Below, piece by piece: positions 52,578 to 60,719 of a stretch of DNA of 64,000 nucleotides. This DNA is from Zhongshania aquatica. Lineage in GTDB: Bacteria; Pseudomonadota; Gammaproteobacteria; Pseudomonadales; Spongiibacteraceae. Both the position numbers and the translations under genes were made by a program. Under the pieces are notes generated by a model. The model was not told the origin of the DNA. It searched no databases and was given only the letters and a program-made list of their open reading frames with translations. The DNA is taken from contig NZ_JANZNQ010000010.1 of NCBI RefSeq assembly GCF_027257955.1, forward strand, positions 107,379 to 171,378, read 5' to 3'. The stretch's first letter is position 1. Each line of letters opens with the position of its first letter.

Positions 52578-52948
52578 GAAGCCCTCCGCAACATTGGACG
52601 ATTAGCGTCTTCTTGAGATTGACGCTGGTATTCCTGCCCCAGCGCGGTTAATAAAATTCCGTGGCCGTTACAATCTGGACACGGCAAGAACACGCCGCCT
52701 TCACAAATCACTTCACCATCGCCGCGAATGTATCGACGCTGACACCGGATAAATCCCGTACCGCGCGATTGATCCTTTCCCGCACAGGTTAAGCAGCAAA
52801 CGAAGTGGTGCGGCGACAAAGGCAACGGCGACACCCGCGCCCTGTCAATCTGGTCTTTGGTTTTAAAATTGGTTTGTTCGTGATTTTTGAAAATAGCCGC
52901 CGTGGTGCGGTCTTGGTCTTTGTAGCTGGCTCTTAATGGCTCGTACAT
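52574..52948 (-). CDS. DnaJ-type zinc-finger provirus protein, 124 residues
   Basis: The middle contains CCLTCAGKDQSRGTGFIRC and CPDCNGHG, a pair of CxxC motifs like half of the DnaJ cysteine-rich domain. Similar proteins are found in replication regions of small phages, with some similarity to antitermination Q-like proteins. Function is not known. It lies two bases after the regulator gene. Confidence 0.65.
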   Translation of the reverse strand: MYEPLRASYKDQDRTTAAIFKNHEQTNFKTKDQIDRARVSPLPLSPHHFVCCLTCAGKDQSRGTGFIRCQRRYIRGDGEVICEGGVFLPCPDCNGHGILLTALGQEYQRQSQEDANRPMLRRAS

Positions 52949-52950
52949 GT

Positions 52951-53190
52951 TCAGCCCCCGTTAACGCTTTTGCGCGCACTATAGGATTCAATCTCGTCGG
53001 CTTGCTTCTCAGCCAAACGCTGGAGATAAATTATGTTTACAAATCTCTTACCTCGACGCCCCTCCTCAGTGAAATTAATAGTCGGCAATCCACCACCATC
53101 CACCATCTTTGATACCGCCGCCTCGGTCATTCCCCACATACGCGCCACCTCTCGCACAGGAATAACCGGAAGCAAATTTTCTGAGGCCAT
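52951..53190 (-). CDS. Excisionase/MerR-like HTH regulator
   Basis: The 79-residue protein has a MerR/AlpA-type helix-turn-helix (IPVREVARMWGMTEAAVSKM) and a basic wing (EEGRRGKRFV). Start at ATG 53190 (MASENLL), preceded by GGAA. It is divergent from the repressor across a 180-base operator region, so it is the likely Cro or excisionase-like counterpart that opens the lytic operon. Confidence 0.7.
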   Translation of the reverse strand: MASENLLPVIPVREVARMWGMTEAAVSKMVDGGGLPTINFTEEGRRGKRFVNIIYLQRLAEKQADEIESYSARKSVNGG

Positions 53191-53221
53191 AATTATTAGT
53201 TCCATTTGGTTGTTTAGATTT

Positions 53222-53312
53222 TTCCTGAAAAATACTAACAGCCACGAATTTCCTGAATTCCCCCCCGCTCTGATACCATTGAGAGACAGGAAACGCCGTG
53301 AAGCATCAGGAA
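53222..53312. promoter_or_regulatory. Candidate operators of the provirus switch
   Basis: TTCCTGAA occurs at 53222-53229 and 53250-53257 and its inverse CAGGAA at 53287-53292 and 53307-53312, all inside the divergent control region between the regulator and repressor genes. Confidence 0.5.
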
Positions 53313-53371
53313 GCATCGTTACGTCAAAATCAGTTCACGGTATCAACGGAATGCTATGGTAGACAAATGAT

Positions 53372-53656
53372 ATGTATGAATCAAATACCACTATAGGTCA
53401 AAGAATACGAATGATAAGGGAGAGCGAAGGTCTCGGAAGAACGAAATTCAGCCGGTTGATCGGGTGCAAACAAAACTCTCTTACAGCAACCGAAAATCAA
53501 GCACTTTCATGCAATTCGACACTTTTAGAGTCAATATGCAGGGAGTTTCCACAATATACGGTTTGGCTAATCACTGGCTCTTCGACACTTTCAGCAGATC
53601 AAACCAAACCCGACAACACCGCCATCGAGAACTACAGGAAGCATCTAAAGGCTTAA
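53372..53656 (+). CDS. CI-like XRE repressor
   Basis: The 94-residue protein has an N-terminal HTH (IGQRIRMIRESEGLGRTKFSRLIGCKQ, a typical XRE helix set) and a short C-terminal dimerisation part with WLITGS, a motif common in small phage repressors. It lacks a LexA-type self-cleavage domain, so induction is not by simple RecA-stimulated cleavage. It is the first gene of the rightward lysogeny pair with int. Confidence 0.8.
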   Translation: MYESNTTIGQRIRMIRESEGLGRTKFSRLIGCKQNSLTATENQALSCNSTLLESICREFPQYTVWLITGSSTLSADQTKPDNTAIENYRKHLKA

Positions 53657-53690
53657 AAACACAAACTTATATATTAAAATGGTCTAAAAA

Positions 53691-54668
53691 ATGCCCAAGA
53701 AAACCGAAAAAGGCTGGCTAGTAGACATGCGACCAGACGGACGCGACGGTAGACGAGTGCGCCGCACCTTTGAAACCAAGGCCGAGGCCCTGCGCTTTGA
53801 AGCCTTCACCAAAGCCAAAGCGGATAGAGGCGAATGGAACCCCAGCGCAGCAGATAACCGGCGGCTTTCTGAGCTTTGTCAGCTCTGGTTTGATAACCAT
53901 GGCAAGCACCTGACCGATGGCGTGAGGCGTCTTAGCATCTTGAATTTAATTACTGCCGCGATGCGTGACCCGATTGCCTGCCAGCTCAAGCCCGAAAATT
54001 ACCTACGATATCGATCTAAGAAAGAGGCGAAGCCCAAAACCCACAACAATGAACTTGGGTATTTAAACTCGGTATATAACGAGCTGCGCCGCCTCGAGTT
54101 TATCGACTACGAGAACCCGATTGGCCGTATCAAGCCGATCAAGCTCTCTGAAAATGAGCTTTCGTTTTTGACCAAGCAACAGATTACGGAATTGCTCGAT
54201 GAAATCCGCGCTAAATCCGACAACAAGCATGTACTGCTAATCACTAAAATCTGCCTGTCTACTGGGTGCCGATGGGGGGAAGCCGAGGGATTACATAGCC
54301 GCCACATTCACGCGGGGAAGATTACGTTTAACGATACAAAGTCTAAGCGGAATAGAACTGTCCCGATATCCTCGGAGCTTGAAAAAGAGATTGCAGACCA
54401 CGGCGACGGTCAACTGTTTAGCAGCTCAATTACCGCGTTTCGGCGCGCACTGGCCCGCACATCCATTGAACTTCCCACGGGGCAAGCCGCTCACGTATTG
54501 CGGCACACTTTCGCGAGTCATTTTATTATGAATGGCGGCGATATCATCACGCTTCAGCGCATTCTAGGCCATGCCAGTATCACCATGACGATGCGCTATG
54601 CTCACCTGTCACCGAGCCACCTAGCCGCCGCCGTAAAGTTCAACCCACTAAATACCCACAGCGCCTAA
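53691..54668 (+). CDS. int: Tyrosine integrase of the provirus
   Basis: The 325-residue recombinase has an N-terminal arm-binding domain (MPKKTEKGWLVDMRPDGRD) and the catalytic set R194 (TGCRWGE), H268-x-x-R271 (HVLRH), H294 (LGH) and Y303 (MRYAHL). It lies 112 bases from attR, as expected for an integrase acting at the ssrA 3' end. It is not closely similar to the neighbouring P4-type integrase, though both use one site. Confidence 0.93.
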   Translation: MPKKTEKGWLVDMRPDGRDGRRVRRTFETKAEALRFEAFTKAKADRGEWNPSAADNRRLSELCQLWFDNHGKHLTDGVRRLSILNLITAAMRDPIACQLKPENYLRYRSKKEAKPKTHNNELGYLNSVYNELRRLEFIDYENPIGRIKPIKLSENELSFLTKQQITELLDEIRAKSDNKHVLLITKICLSTGCRWGEAEGLHSRHIHAGKITFNDTKSKRNRTVPISSELEKEIADHGDGQLFSSSITAFRRALARTSIELPTGQAAHVLRHTFASHFIMNGGDIITLQRILGHASITMTMRYAHLSPSHLAAAVKFNPLNTHSA

Positions 54669-54780
54669 ATTGTCCACAAATCGTCCCCATTAGTGTCGCT
54701 TTATGGGGTTTCCTGTCGTTTCCTGATTTTTTAAGTGCCTGATATTTCTGTAAGTCATTGATTTTAATATAGTATCCTCG

Positions 54781-54810
54781 GGGTTCAATTCCCGCCGGCT
54801 CCACCAAAAT
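54781..54810 (+). repeat. Shared att site (provirus attR, island attL)
   Basis: Exact copy of 42580-42609. It marks the right end of the provirus and the left end of the second element. Confidence 0.92.
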
Positions 54811-54840
54811 ATCTTCCAAGGGAGACCAAGGAAGGCCTGA

Positions 54841-54866
54841 AACCCCAGTAAATCTGGGGTTTTTTG
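54841..54866 (+). terminator. Terminator next to the island's left att site
   Basis: AACCCCAG-N5-CTGGGGTT with T6 on the plus strand, 30 bases after the att core. If the island were alone, this would terminate ssrA. Confidence 0.85.
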
Positions 54867-54890
54867 TGTCTGTAGCGTCCATAAGTGTCT

Positions 54891-54978
54891 GGGGGCATCT
54901 ATTGCAATCCAGTCCAAAGTGGGGGCACAATCGGGGGCATAAACGGATTTCACCAAACAGGTGCCCCCAGATGCCCCT
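54891..54978. repeat. GGGGGCA arm-type repeats, left end of island
   Basis: Direct copies lie at 54891, 54921 and 54933, plus inverted TGCCCCC at 54962 and TGCCCCT at 54972. They sit just before and over the integrase start. Confidence 0.7.
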
Positions 54979-56188
54979 AACAGACCCCGCAGTAAAACTA
55001 GCCAAGCCCAAGGACAAACCCTATCGCCTAACTGATGGCGAAGGCATGTACTTGGAAGTATCTCCCAAGGGCGGCAAATACTGGCGCATGAAATATCGCT
55101 TTGGGGGAAAAGAAAAACGGCTTTCTATTGGTGTCTACCCAGCCACATCCCTAAAGAAGGCCCGCCAACTTCGCGAACAAGCTCGGCAACACCTTTCTAA
55201 TGGCGTAGACCCCTCTGCACTTAAACAAATCACCAAGCTCACCAACACTACCGCCGCGGCAAACAGCTTCAAGCTTGTCGCCTTAGAATGGTTCAGCAAA
55301 CAAAAACCGATCTGGGCAGAAAATCATTGGTCAAAAGTCGAGCGAATGATGGAGCGGGACTTATTCCCCTTCCTTGGCTCCCGTCCACTTAATGGGATCA
55401 CACCTCCCGAATTACTCGCCGTATTGCGAAAAATTGAAAGCCGTGGCGCTCTTGAGTCTGCCAAGCGCACAAAGCAGATAGCCGGACAAATATTCCGCTA
55501 CGGCGTGGCTACAGCTCGATGTGAACGCGATCCCGCCCAAGACCTGAATGGCGCGCTGGCCAACCCAATCAAACAACACCGATCCGCAATTACTGACCCC
55601 AAGTTAGTCGGCCCTTTACTAAACGCCCTAGATGGCTATCAGGGAACCGCTGTAGTGAATGCAGCTCTTCGCCTTGCCCCACTAACCTTTGTTCGCCCCG
55701 GCGAGTTACGCACCGCCAAATGGGCTGAAATTGACTTCGACAAAGCTGAATGGCGCTACTATGTAACCAAAACCAAGTCAGACCATATCGTGCCACTGTG
55801 CAAGCAGGCCATCGACATACTACGAGAGCTGCAACCGCTGACCTGTAACAGTGAATATGTATTCCCTAGCGCGAGAACCCTTAGCCGCCCAATGAGTGAC
55901 AACGCAGTGTTATCGGCTATGCGCCGCATGGGGATCGGCAAGGATGAAATGTGCGGGCATGGCTTCCGCGCTATGGCGCGCACCATACTGGATGAAGAGC
56001 TGCATTTTCGGCCTGACTGGATCGAACACCAGTTAGCCCATGCGGTGAAAGACGTTCACGGTAGAGCCTACAACCGAACGGCCCATCTACCGGAGCGAAA
56101 AAAGATGATGCAAGCTTGGGCGGATTATCTGGACAACCTTAAAGCCCAAACAGTGAACAACAATGTGATTGCAGCTAAGTTTGGCTAA
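54971..56188 (+). CDS. int: P4-type tyrosine integrase of the island
   Basis: The 405-residue integrase starts MPLTDPAVKLAKPKDKPYRL, the DUF4102 arm-binding domain, continues with a SAM-like core domain, and ends with the catalytic domain: LTFVRPGELRTAKW (Arg), HGFRAMARTIL (H-x-x-R type), HQLAH and VHGRAYNRTAHL (Tyr). The ATG at 54971 is the family start; the frame to 54866 overlaps the arm repeats and is unlike the family. It sits 165 bases inside the island and points away from ssrA, as P4-type integrases do. Confidence 0.93.
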   Translation: MPLTDPAVKLAKPKDKPYRLTDGEGMYLEVSPKGGKYWRMKYRFGGKEKRLSIGVYPATSLKKARQLREQARQHLSNGVDPSALKQITKLTNTTAAANSFKLVALEWFSKQKPIWAENHWSKVERMMERDLFPFLGSRPLNGITPPELLAVLRKIESRGALESAKRTKQIAGQIFRYGVATARCERDPAQDLNGALANPIKQHRSAITDPKLVGPLLNALDGYQGTAVVNAALRLAPLTFVRPGELRTAKWAEIDFDKAEWRYYVTKTKSDHIVPLCKQAIDILRELQPLTCNSEYVFPSARTLSRPMSDNAVLSAMRRMGIGKDEMCGHGFRAMARTILDEELHFRPDWIEHQLAHAVKDVHGRAYNRTAHLPERKKMMQAWADYLDNLKAQTVNNNVIAAKFG

Positions 56189-56253
56189 GGTCGCCAGCCA
56201 GAATATTTGCTACCTCATACCCGACTGGGGACAGGCCGGAAACCCTCACCGGC

Positions 56254-57171
56254 ATGGAGTGGCAAGTCATTGAGAGCAGGGCAAAATGGTGTCTAGTGAC
56301 AAAAGTGAAGCGCGGTGAGTTTTATAGTTTTGATGATGAAATTCTACAATCCCTTAGGGAAGAGGCCAAAAACCTCGATGAATTTGATCGCAGTGACTGG
56401 ATTGAAAGCACTAATCTTTGCGAAGTCGAAGACGCGTGGCATTTAATTAGAAACGGGCTACAGTCGCCAAACTTATTCTCGACAGCAGATTGGATGAAAG
56501 AGATCGCAGCTCGCCTCCAGGACATCCCAAATAGTCCGACTTTGTTAAGCGAATACACGGACGCCGTCACGTACGCCCTAGGTATTGAGCGGCAATTACC
56601 AAAAGAAAAACTAGATTCAAACTTCGATATTTACAGGTCTAGCGAGGAGAGCTTCACTTCTCTGGAAGCGGCTTGGATGAGAGCGCACCCAGATGCATCC
56701 GAGCCACACCCAGTATTTGGATTAAGCCTAAGAGAAATGGAAAACGACATCCCCAACTTACGGGAACTGACAACAATAGAAGCCTTTATCAATCTAGTAA
56801 ATACAGGACGGTACCCAACTCCGGAACTAATGCTGTCTCTCGCCAAATCTTTCCAACTTTATTTTGAGGCCGACGGCAAGCTGTCATTAGAAGAAGTATT
56901 TTTTGGAAAACCAAAACAACGATCTGGAAATTACGCACAACAATCGCTAAACGAAAATCGGTATCTTTTATTCCATGACTGCGTCAACAGAGAGCTTGGG
57001 GAAAACTCGATATTCAACGCGTTCACCTCAGTCCAGGAACTCGCAGAAAAATTTTTACAATCCCATGCTACTGACGAAGATTTTGACGGAGAAAACATAA
57101 TTGATTTGGACACGTTCTTACGCGGTTACCGACGCTGGAAACAACGACGGAGTGGCCTAACGGACAATTAA
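56254..57171 (+). CDS. Unrecognised 305-residue island protein
   Basis: The acidic, mostly helical soluble protein has no membrane helix or motif I can name. Features seen are a Trp-rich start (MEWQVIESRAKWCLVTK), IEAFINLVNTGRYPTPELML and SLEEVFFGKPKQRSGNYA in the middle, and a charged end RGYRRWKQRRSG. No ribosome site is clear before the ATG. It lies between int and alpA, where island genes are often host-interaction or defence cargo; that is only positional. Confidence 0.6.
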   Translation: MEWQVIESRAKWCLVTKVKRGEFYSFDDEILQSLREEAKNLDEFDRSDWIESTNLCEVEDAWHLIRNGLQSPNLFSTADWMKEIAARLQDIPNSPTLLSEYTDAVTYALGIERQLPKEKLDSNFDIYRSSEESFTSLEAAWMRAHPDASEPHPVFGLSLREMENDIPNLRELTTIEAFINLVNTGRYPTPELMLSLAKSFQLYFEADGKLSLEEVFFGKPKQRSGNYAQQSLNENRYLLFHDCVNRELGENSIFNAFTSVQELAEKFLQSHATDEDFDGENIIDLDTFLRGYRRWKQRRSGLTDN

Positions 57172-57253
57172 CATATTTATTTGACCTCGCCACAGAAGAA
57201 AATATGACAATAATAGGTAGCCATGTTCCACAACATACCCAAGGGGTAACAAC

Positions 57254-57472
57254 ATGGCAGAGCAAGTCCGAGAAGTACTATTACGCCGTAAGCAAATCGA
57301 GGCCCGCACCGGGCTAGCCCGCAGCACTATCTACGCATTAATGAGCGAGGAGAAATTCCCCAAACCTGTGCCACTCGTTGGGCGCACTGTTGCGTGGACA
57401 TCAAGTAGCATTGACAAGTGGATTGCTGGGCGTATCGCCGCCGGCAAAACCCAAGCAAAGAGAGGGTGCTAA
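57254..57472 (+). CDS. AlpA-family excisionase/activator
   Basis: The 72-residue MerR-like HTH protein has the AlpA layout: LLRRKQIEARTGLARSTIYALM, then FPKPVPLVGRTVAW and SSIDKWIAGRI. AlpA-like proteins activate or excise P4-type elements. GGGGTAA precedes the ATG. It heads a five-gene coupled run. Confidence 0.9.
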   Translation: MAEQVREVLLRRKQIEARTGLARSTIYALMSEEKFPKPVPLVGRTVAWTSSSIDKWIAGRIAAGKTQAKRGC

Positions 57473-57473
57473 A

Positions 57474-57779
57474 ATGAAAAAGGCCACCCCGAAGAGCAGC
57501 CAATCACACACCACCCATTCTACTGCTAGCAGCGACCAACGCCAACGCCTTTTAGTGGCCTTACGTAAAGTAGGCAACGAGGGTCTGACAACGATCCAAA
57601 TAAGAGAACAGCTCGATATTATGATGCCCGCCGCAAGGGTTCATGAATTACGCTGGAATTACGGTTACAACATTCAGGCAATCCCAGATCATGATTACAA
57701 CGCCCAAGGTAATCACCACTCCTGCAAACGCTATGTGCTGTTTTCTGGCCGATGGGACAAAGTACGGAGGGCTGCATAA
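57474..57779 (+). CDS. Helix-turn-helix domain protein, 101 residues
   Basis: It begins one base after the alpA stop. A Ser/Thr-rich head is followed by a winged-helix segment RLLVALRKVGNEGLTTIQIREQL, split here (RLLVALRKVGNEG), and VHELRWNYGYNI. This is the small HTH protein commonly coded after alpA in P4-like islands. Probably a regulator. Confidence 0.75.
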   Translation: MKKATPKSSQSHTTHSTASSDQRQRLLVALRKVGNEGLTTIQIREQLDIMMPAARVHELRWNYGYNIQAIPDHDYNAQGNHHSCKRYVLFSGRWDKVRRAA

Positions 57780-57961
57780 TGGGACGCTACATAGTGGAAG
57801 TCCGCCAAGAAATCACCACCCCCGTCACTATCTATGCCGACAACGCAGACGACGCACAGAAGCGCGCAGTTTACGGGCTAGGCGAATTTGGCGACCCAGC
57901 TGCCAGTGAACTGCAAATAACCTCCACACGGCTCCTAGAGGAATTTGGAGCGGGACAATGA
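57779..57961 (+). CDS. 60-residue island protein
   Basis: MGRYIVEVRQEITTPVTIYA and DNADDAQKRAVYGLGEFG suggest a small alpha/beta protein. Its ATG overlaps the preceding stop (TAATG), and its stop overlaps the next start (ATGA). No family known. Confidence 0.7.
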   Translation: MGRYIVEVRQEITTPVTIYADNADDAQKRAVYGLGEFGDPAASELQITSTRLLEEFGAGQ

Positions 57962-58476
57962 GCAGAAAGCTTACACAGTACGACGAACACTGGAGGGGCG
58001 TTGCGCACATTCGCATCCCCCTCACAGTTCTCGATAGCCCAGCGTGGCGAGTTCTATCTTTTTCTGACAAAGCACTGTATGCCGATTTGCGCGCCAAATT
58101 GCGCTCGACCAATAACGGCAATATCAATGCCACACTTTCAGAAATGAAACATCGTGGCTGGAACTCGTCAGCAACATTATGGAAATCACTTCGCAATCTC
58201 GAGCGCATGGGCTTAATCGCCCAAACGCGGCAAGGTGGTATCGGCGGGATGTCGAAGATATGCAATTTGTATCGCTTTACTGACCTTCCGGTGCATGACT
58301 TCCCCAAGCAGCGAATTGCAGCCAGAAAACCGACTAACGAATTTTCAGCATTCGATTCCGTAAAAGCGGCGCAAGCGGAAATTGATGCACTTAAGCGAGA
58401 AATCCAATGCAAAAAAGATATGCGAAGAAAATCAAAGGTTCAAAAATTAAAGTTAGTAACTTCAAGTACTGAATAA
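57958..58476 (+). CDS. Rep-like winged-helix protein, 172 residues
   Basis: The N-terminal 110 residues form a winged helix of the kind seen in replication initiators: RIPLTVLDSPAWRVLSFSDK, LRAKLRSTNNGNIN and NLERMGLIAQTRQGG. The last 60 residues are basic with a coiled coil (AEIDALKREIQCKKDM). It is coupled to the gene before it and is followed at once by four palindromic repeats, which would suit an origin-binding protein or an autoregulator. Confidence 0.7.
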   Translation: MSRKLTQYDEHWRGVAHIRIPLTVLDSPAWRVLSFSDKALYADLRAKLRSTNNGNINATLSEMKHRGWNSSATLWKSLRNLERMGLIAQTRQGGIGGMSKICNLYRFTDLPVHDFPKQRIAARKPTNEFSAFDSVKAAQAEIDALKREIQCKKDMRRKSKVQKLKLVTSSTE

Positions 58477-58629
58477 GTGAGGCCGTTTAAAACTTCAAAA
58501 GTTGAACATCGAATTTATCAAAGCTTCAAATTATGAACACTGGATAAATCGCCCTGCGCCTTATGCACCTAGCATTTCAAACGATTTTAGAAGTTTTAGA
58601 GGAGGAACTCCCACCATTCAGAAATTGAA
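58461..58629. repeat. Iteron-like palindromes TTCA-N5-TGAA
   Basis: Four copies at 58461-58473, 58494-58506, 58525-58537 and 58617-58629; the last three continue with CAyC or CACT. Centre spacings are 33, 31 and 92 bases, close to whole numbers of helical turns. The region is AT-rich and holds no convincing gene. Confidence 0.65.
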
Positions 58630-58769
58630 CACCTTATGTATATACCAACCCCTATACAGCTTAAGCAATCAGAAAATAGAAAGATCATATAAGCACAACA
58701 CCATGAGCACACGAAGATTAAAACAGGCTATTCGCTAATGTTTTCGGAAATAAACTGGAGAATTATCTT

Positions 58770-59348
58770 ATGGGTGGATATGGAAGCGGACGACCATCGA
58801 GCAACCGCGACACAGTAGATAACACCCGCTGCGTAGATATTCGTTTCATGCGGCGAATGGGGTGGCTACAAGCAGGCATTGCTGGCACCTTAAGGTGGAA
58901 TTGCAATGGTCAGCCCTCCGGTGACATCCGTTACCGAGTGACTGAACATAGTCTCGTTCTAAACTATCGGTATCGCATTAACGGTGGCAATTGGGATAGC
59001 GTAGAGCAAACAGTCGCGCTAGAAACAACGCCCTGTCATTACGGCGGCCTCCGCTACTGGTTTACTTGCCCACGCTGCGACCGACGCTGCGCCTTACTAT
59101 GTGGCGCGGAGAGGCTGTTCTATTGCCGGCAGTGCTATAACCTTCCCTACCAAACACAACTGGAAGGGGCACACGGAAGAGCCTGCATGAAGCGCAACAA
59201 GCTGGAAAAGAAGTTGTTTGGCCCTAATCGCCGGCGTATGTGGGCACAGACAAGAGACCGACTAATTAACGAGCTAGTAAAAGCCGAGGATGCGGCCAAC
59301 CAAGCCCTAATTGCTCATTTCAAAGATTTATGTAGTGATATATTCTGA
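58770..59348 (+). CDS. MGGYGSGR-type zinc-ribbon protein, 192 residues
   Basis: The start MGGYGSGRPSSNRDTVDNT and the later CPRCDRRCALLC ... YCRQCYNLPYQTQ define a small family known from proteobacterial islands. The four CxxC pairs suggest one or two zinc ribbons; the end is basic and helical. Its function has not been established. GGAGAATT precedes the ATG. It is unlinked in frame to the Rep-like gene. Confidence 0.8.
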   Translation: MGGYGSGRPSSNRDTVDNTRCVDIRFMRRMGWLQAGIAGTLRWNCNGQPSGDIRYRVTEHSLVLNYRYRINGGNWDSVEQTVALETTPCHYGGLRYWFTCPRCDRRCALLCGAERLFYCRQCYNLPYQTQLEGAHGRACMKRNKLEKKLFGPNRRRMWAQTRDRLINELVKAEDAANQALIAHFKDLCSDIF

Positions 59349-59385
59349 CCCGTGAAAGGCAACACTCATAGCCAGAGAACAGCTA

Positions 59386-59571
59386 ATGAAAAAAGATAAC
59401 GATAAATATGAGTACCTAGACATTCCTGACTATTTAATGCCCAGCCCAAGAACAAACTGGCGGTTACCCCCGCTTTGGTGGCCAGCCTCAATTATCAAAT
59501 ATTCACTACTACCTTACCTTTACCCAATCGGGGTAATACATTGCCGATGGGTTTCAGACATAAGAGCTTGA
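59386..59571 (+). CDS. Hypothetical 61-residue peptide
   Basis: The charged start MKKDNDKYEYLDIPDYL is followed by a Trp/Pro-rich hydrophobic stretch. No ribosome site is good and no family is known. It may be a shadow or a short membrane peptide. Confidence 0.3.
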   Translation: MKKDNDKYEYLDIPDYLMPSPRTNWRLPPLWWPASIIKYSLLPYLYPIGVIHCRWVSDIRA

Positions 59572-59829
59572 ATTGACTACACAGACTAAGCCTTACCATC
59601 CCTAATCGCTTCTTTCAGAGAGATAAACAGAGAGGCTTACTAGCTGGAAACACCCGCACAACAGATACTCACCATCAAACCGGCCTTTGACGCACAATAA
59701 AGGCGACAAATAGCATAATCGGTATTATTGTTCAGGCTGTAGCTTTAAGAACTCTATGACGGAGCGGCCTTTTTTAACGACAAGCAATTTTCCGCAGCGA
59801 TGCAGGACTGAGTGAAGGGACTTACACTA

Positions 59830-60624
59830 ATGAAAATGATTTCGGTATTTGTAATATGCCTAGGCTTGATTGGGTGCGTGAGTGGGTATCAGCAGTTTTA
59901 CAAACCCGTTTCTAATCTGACGCCAGAAGCCCTAGGCAAAATCCGGGCAACACCAGCGCCAATCGAACCAGTTGTGTCGCATCAAGCCTCACCCCCTACT
60001 GAGCGAGAAATAAGCAAGGCAGGATATATTGTTTTAGGATATTCATCGTTTAACAGTGGCCGAAAAGAAACTGACGCAGACGCAATAAAGCAAGCAAAAG
60101 CACTCCGAGCGGATGCAGTCGTAATCATAAATCCGCAGCATACTGGATCGACTACCAGCGCCATTCCAATCACCACACCAACGACATCCACGGCCTATAC
60201 TTCAAGCAATGCGACGGCTTATGGTTCCGGTGGAAGCGCAACTGCGTACGGGAACTCCACAACAACTACCTATGGAAGCCAAACGAACTACATCCCGATT
60301 ACTACCCATCTTTATAATTACGGCGCAATTTACCTTGTGAAAATCCGATATGCACTTGGACTTACTCATCGTCCGTTGAATGATGATGAGCGGGTACAAT
60401 TGCAGTCCAACCGAGGAGTCAGCGTTACGTCCATCATTGATGGAAGCCCTGCATTTAACGCGGACATCCTTCCCGGTGACATTATTACTAATATCAATGA
60501 TGAGCGCATAAGCACCGGAGAGTCTTTTAACGAAAGACTGAATACCCTTCGAGGCCAAGTTGTGACACTGACTGTAAATCGGAATGCAAAGGAACTGAAA
60601 ATTAATGTCGCTCTTTCAGAATAA
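59830..60624 (+). CDS. PDZ-domain lipoprotein of the island
   Basis: The 264-residue precursor has a lipoprotein signal (start MKMISVFVICLGLIGC). Residues about 60-100 form an alpha/beta unit (GYIVLGYSSFN ... ADAVVIINP), then a low-complexity Ser/Thr/Tyr/Gly linker (about 105-160, AYGSGGSATAYG repeats), then a PDZ domain (GVSVTSIIDGSPAFNADI, LPGDIITNINDERI). There is no protease domain. It probably sits in the outer membrane with the PDZ in the periplasm. Confidence 0.75.
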   Translation: MKMISVFVICLGLIGCVSGYQQFYKPVSNLTPEALGKIRATPAPIEPVVSHQASPPTEREISKAGYIVLGYSSFNSGRKETDADAIKQAKALRADAVVIINPQHTGSTTSAIPITTPTTSTAYTSSNATAYGSGGSATAYGNSTTTTYGSQTNYIPITTHLYNYGAIYLVKIRYALGLTHRPLNDDERVQLQSNRGVSVTSIIDGSPAFNADILPGDIITNINDERISTGESFNERLNTLRGQVVTLTVNRNAKELKINVALSE

Positions 60625-60719
60625 CAAACCCTAATAGCGGCAATACCCACCAAACAGATCGCTCCGAGCAAAGTTTGATTCCGCCGCCCTATTTATATCA
60701 CCGGACCTTGGAGGCTATT

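Larger units (their letters stand above)
42580..54780. mobile_element. Integrated tailless (PM2/corticovirus-like) provirus
   Basis: A 12.2-kb element lies between exact 30-base copies of the ssrA 3' end. The left 10.6 kb is read leftward (replication, packaging ATPase, capsid, spike, lysis, membrane proteins); the repressor and integrase are read rightward at the right end. There is no terminase, portal, tail or Zot-type gene. A two-tyrosine HUH Rep, a ~25-kDa packaging ATPase and a ~30-kDa capsid protein next to many single-helix proteins are the hallmarks of PM2-like viruses (Corticoviridae). PM2-like proviruses are known from aquatic bacteria. A related ssDNA virus of the FLiP type is the main alternative. 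Confidence 0.8.

Noticed and set aside
42580..54780. Tailed (Caudoviricetes) prophage remnant
   Set aside because: No terminase, portal, tape measure, tail tube or head protease gene is present; the gene set is complete for a tailless virus, not a remnant.
58502..58738. Possible 78-residue gene
   Set aside because: It starts with TTG without a ribosome site, overlaps the iteron-like repeats and has no recognisable sequence; the frame is probably accidental.
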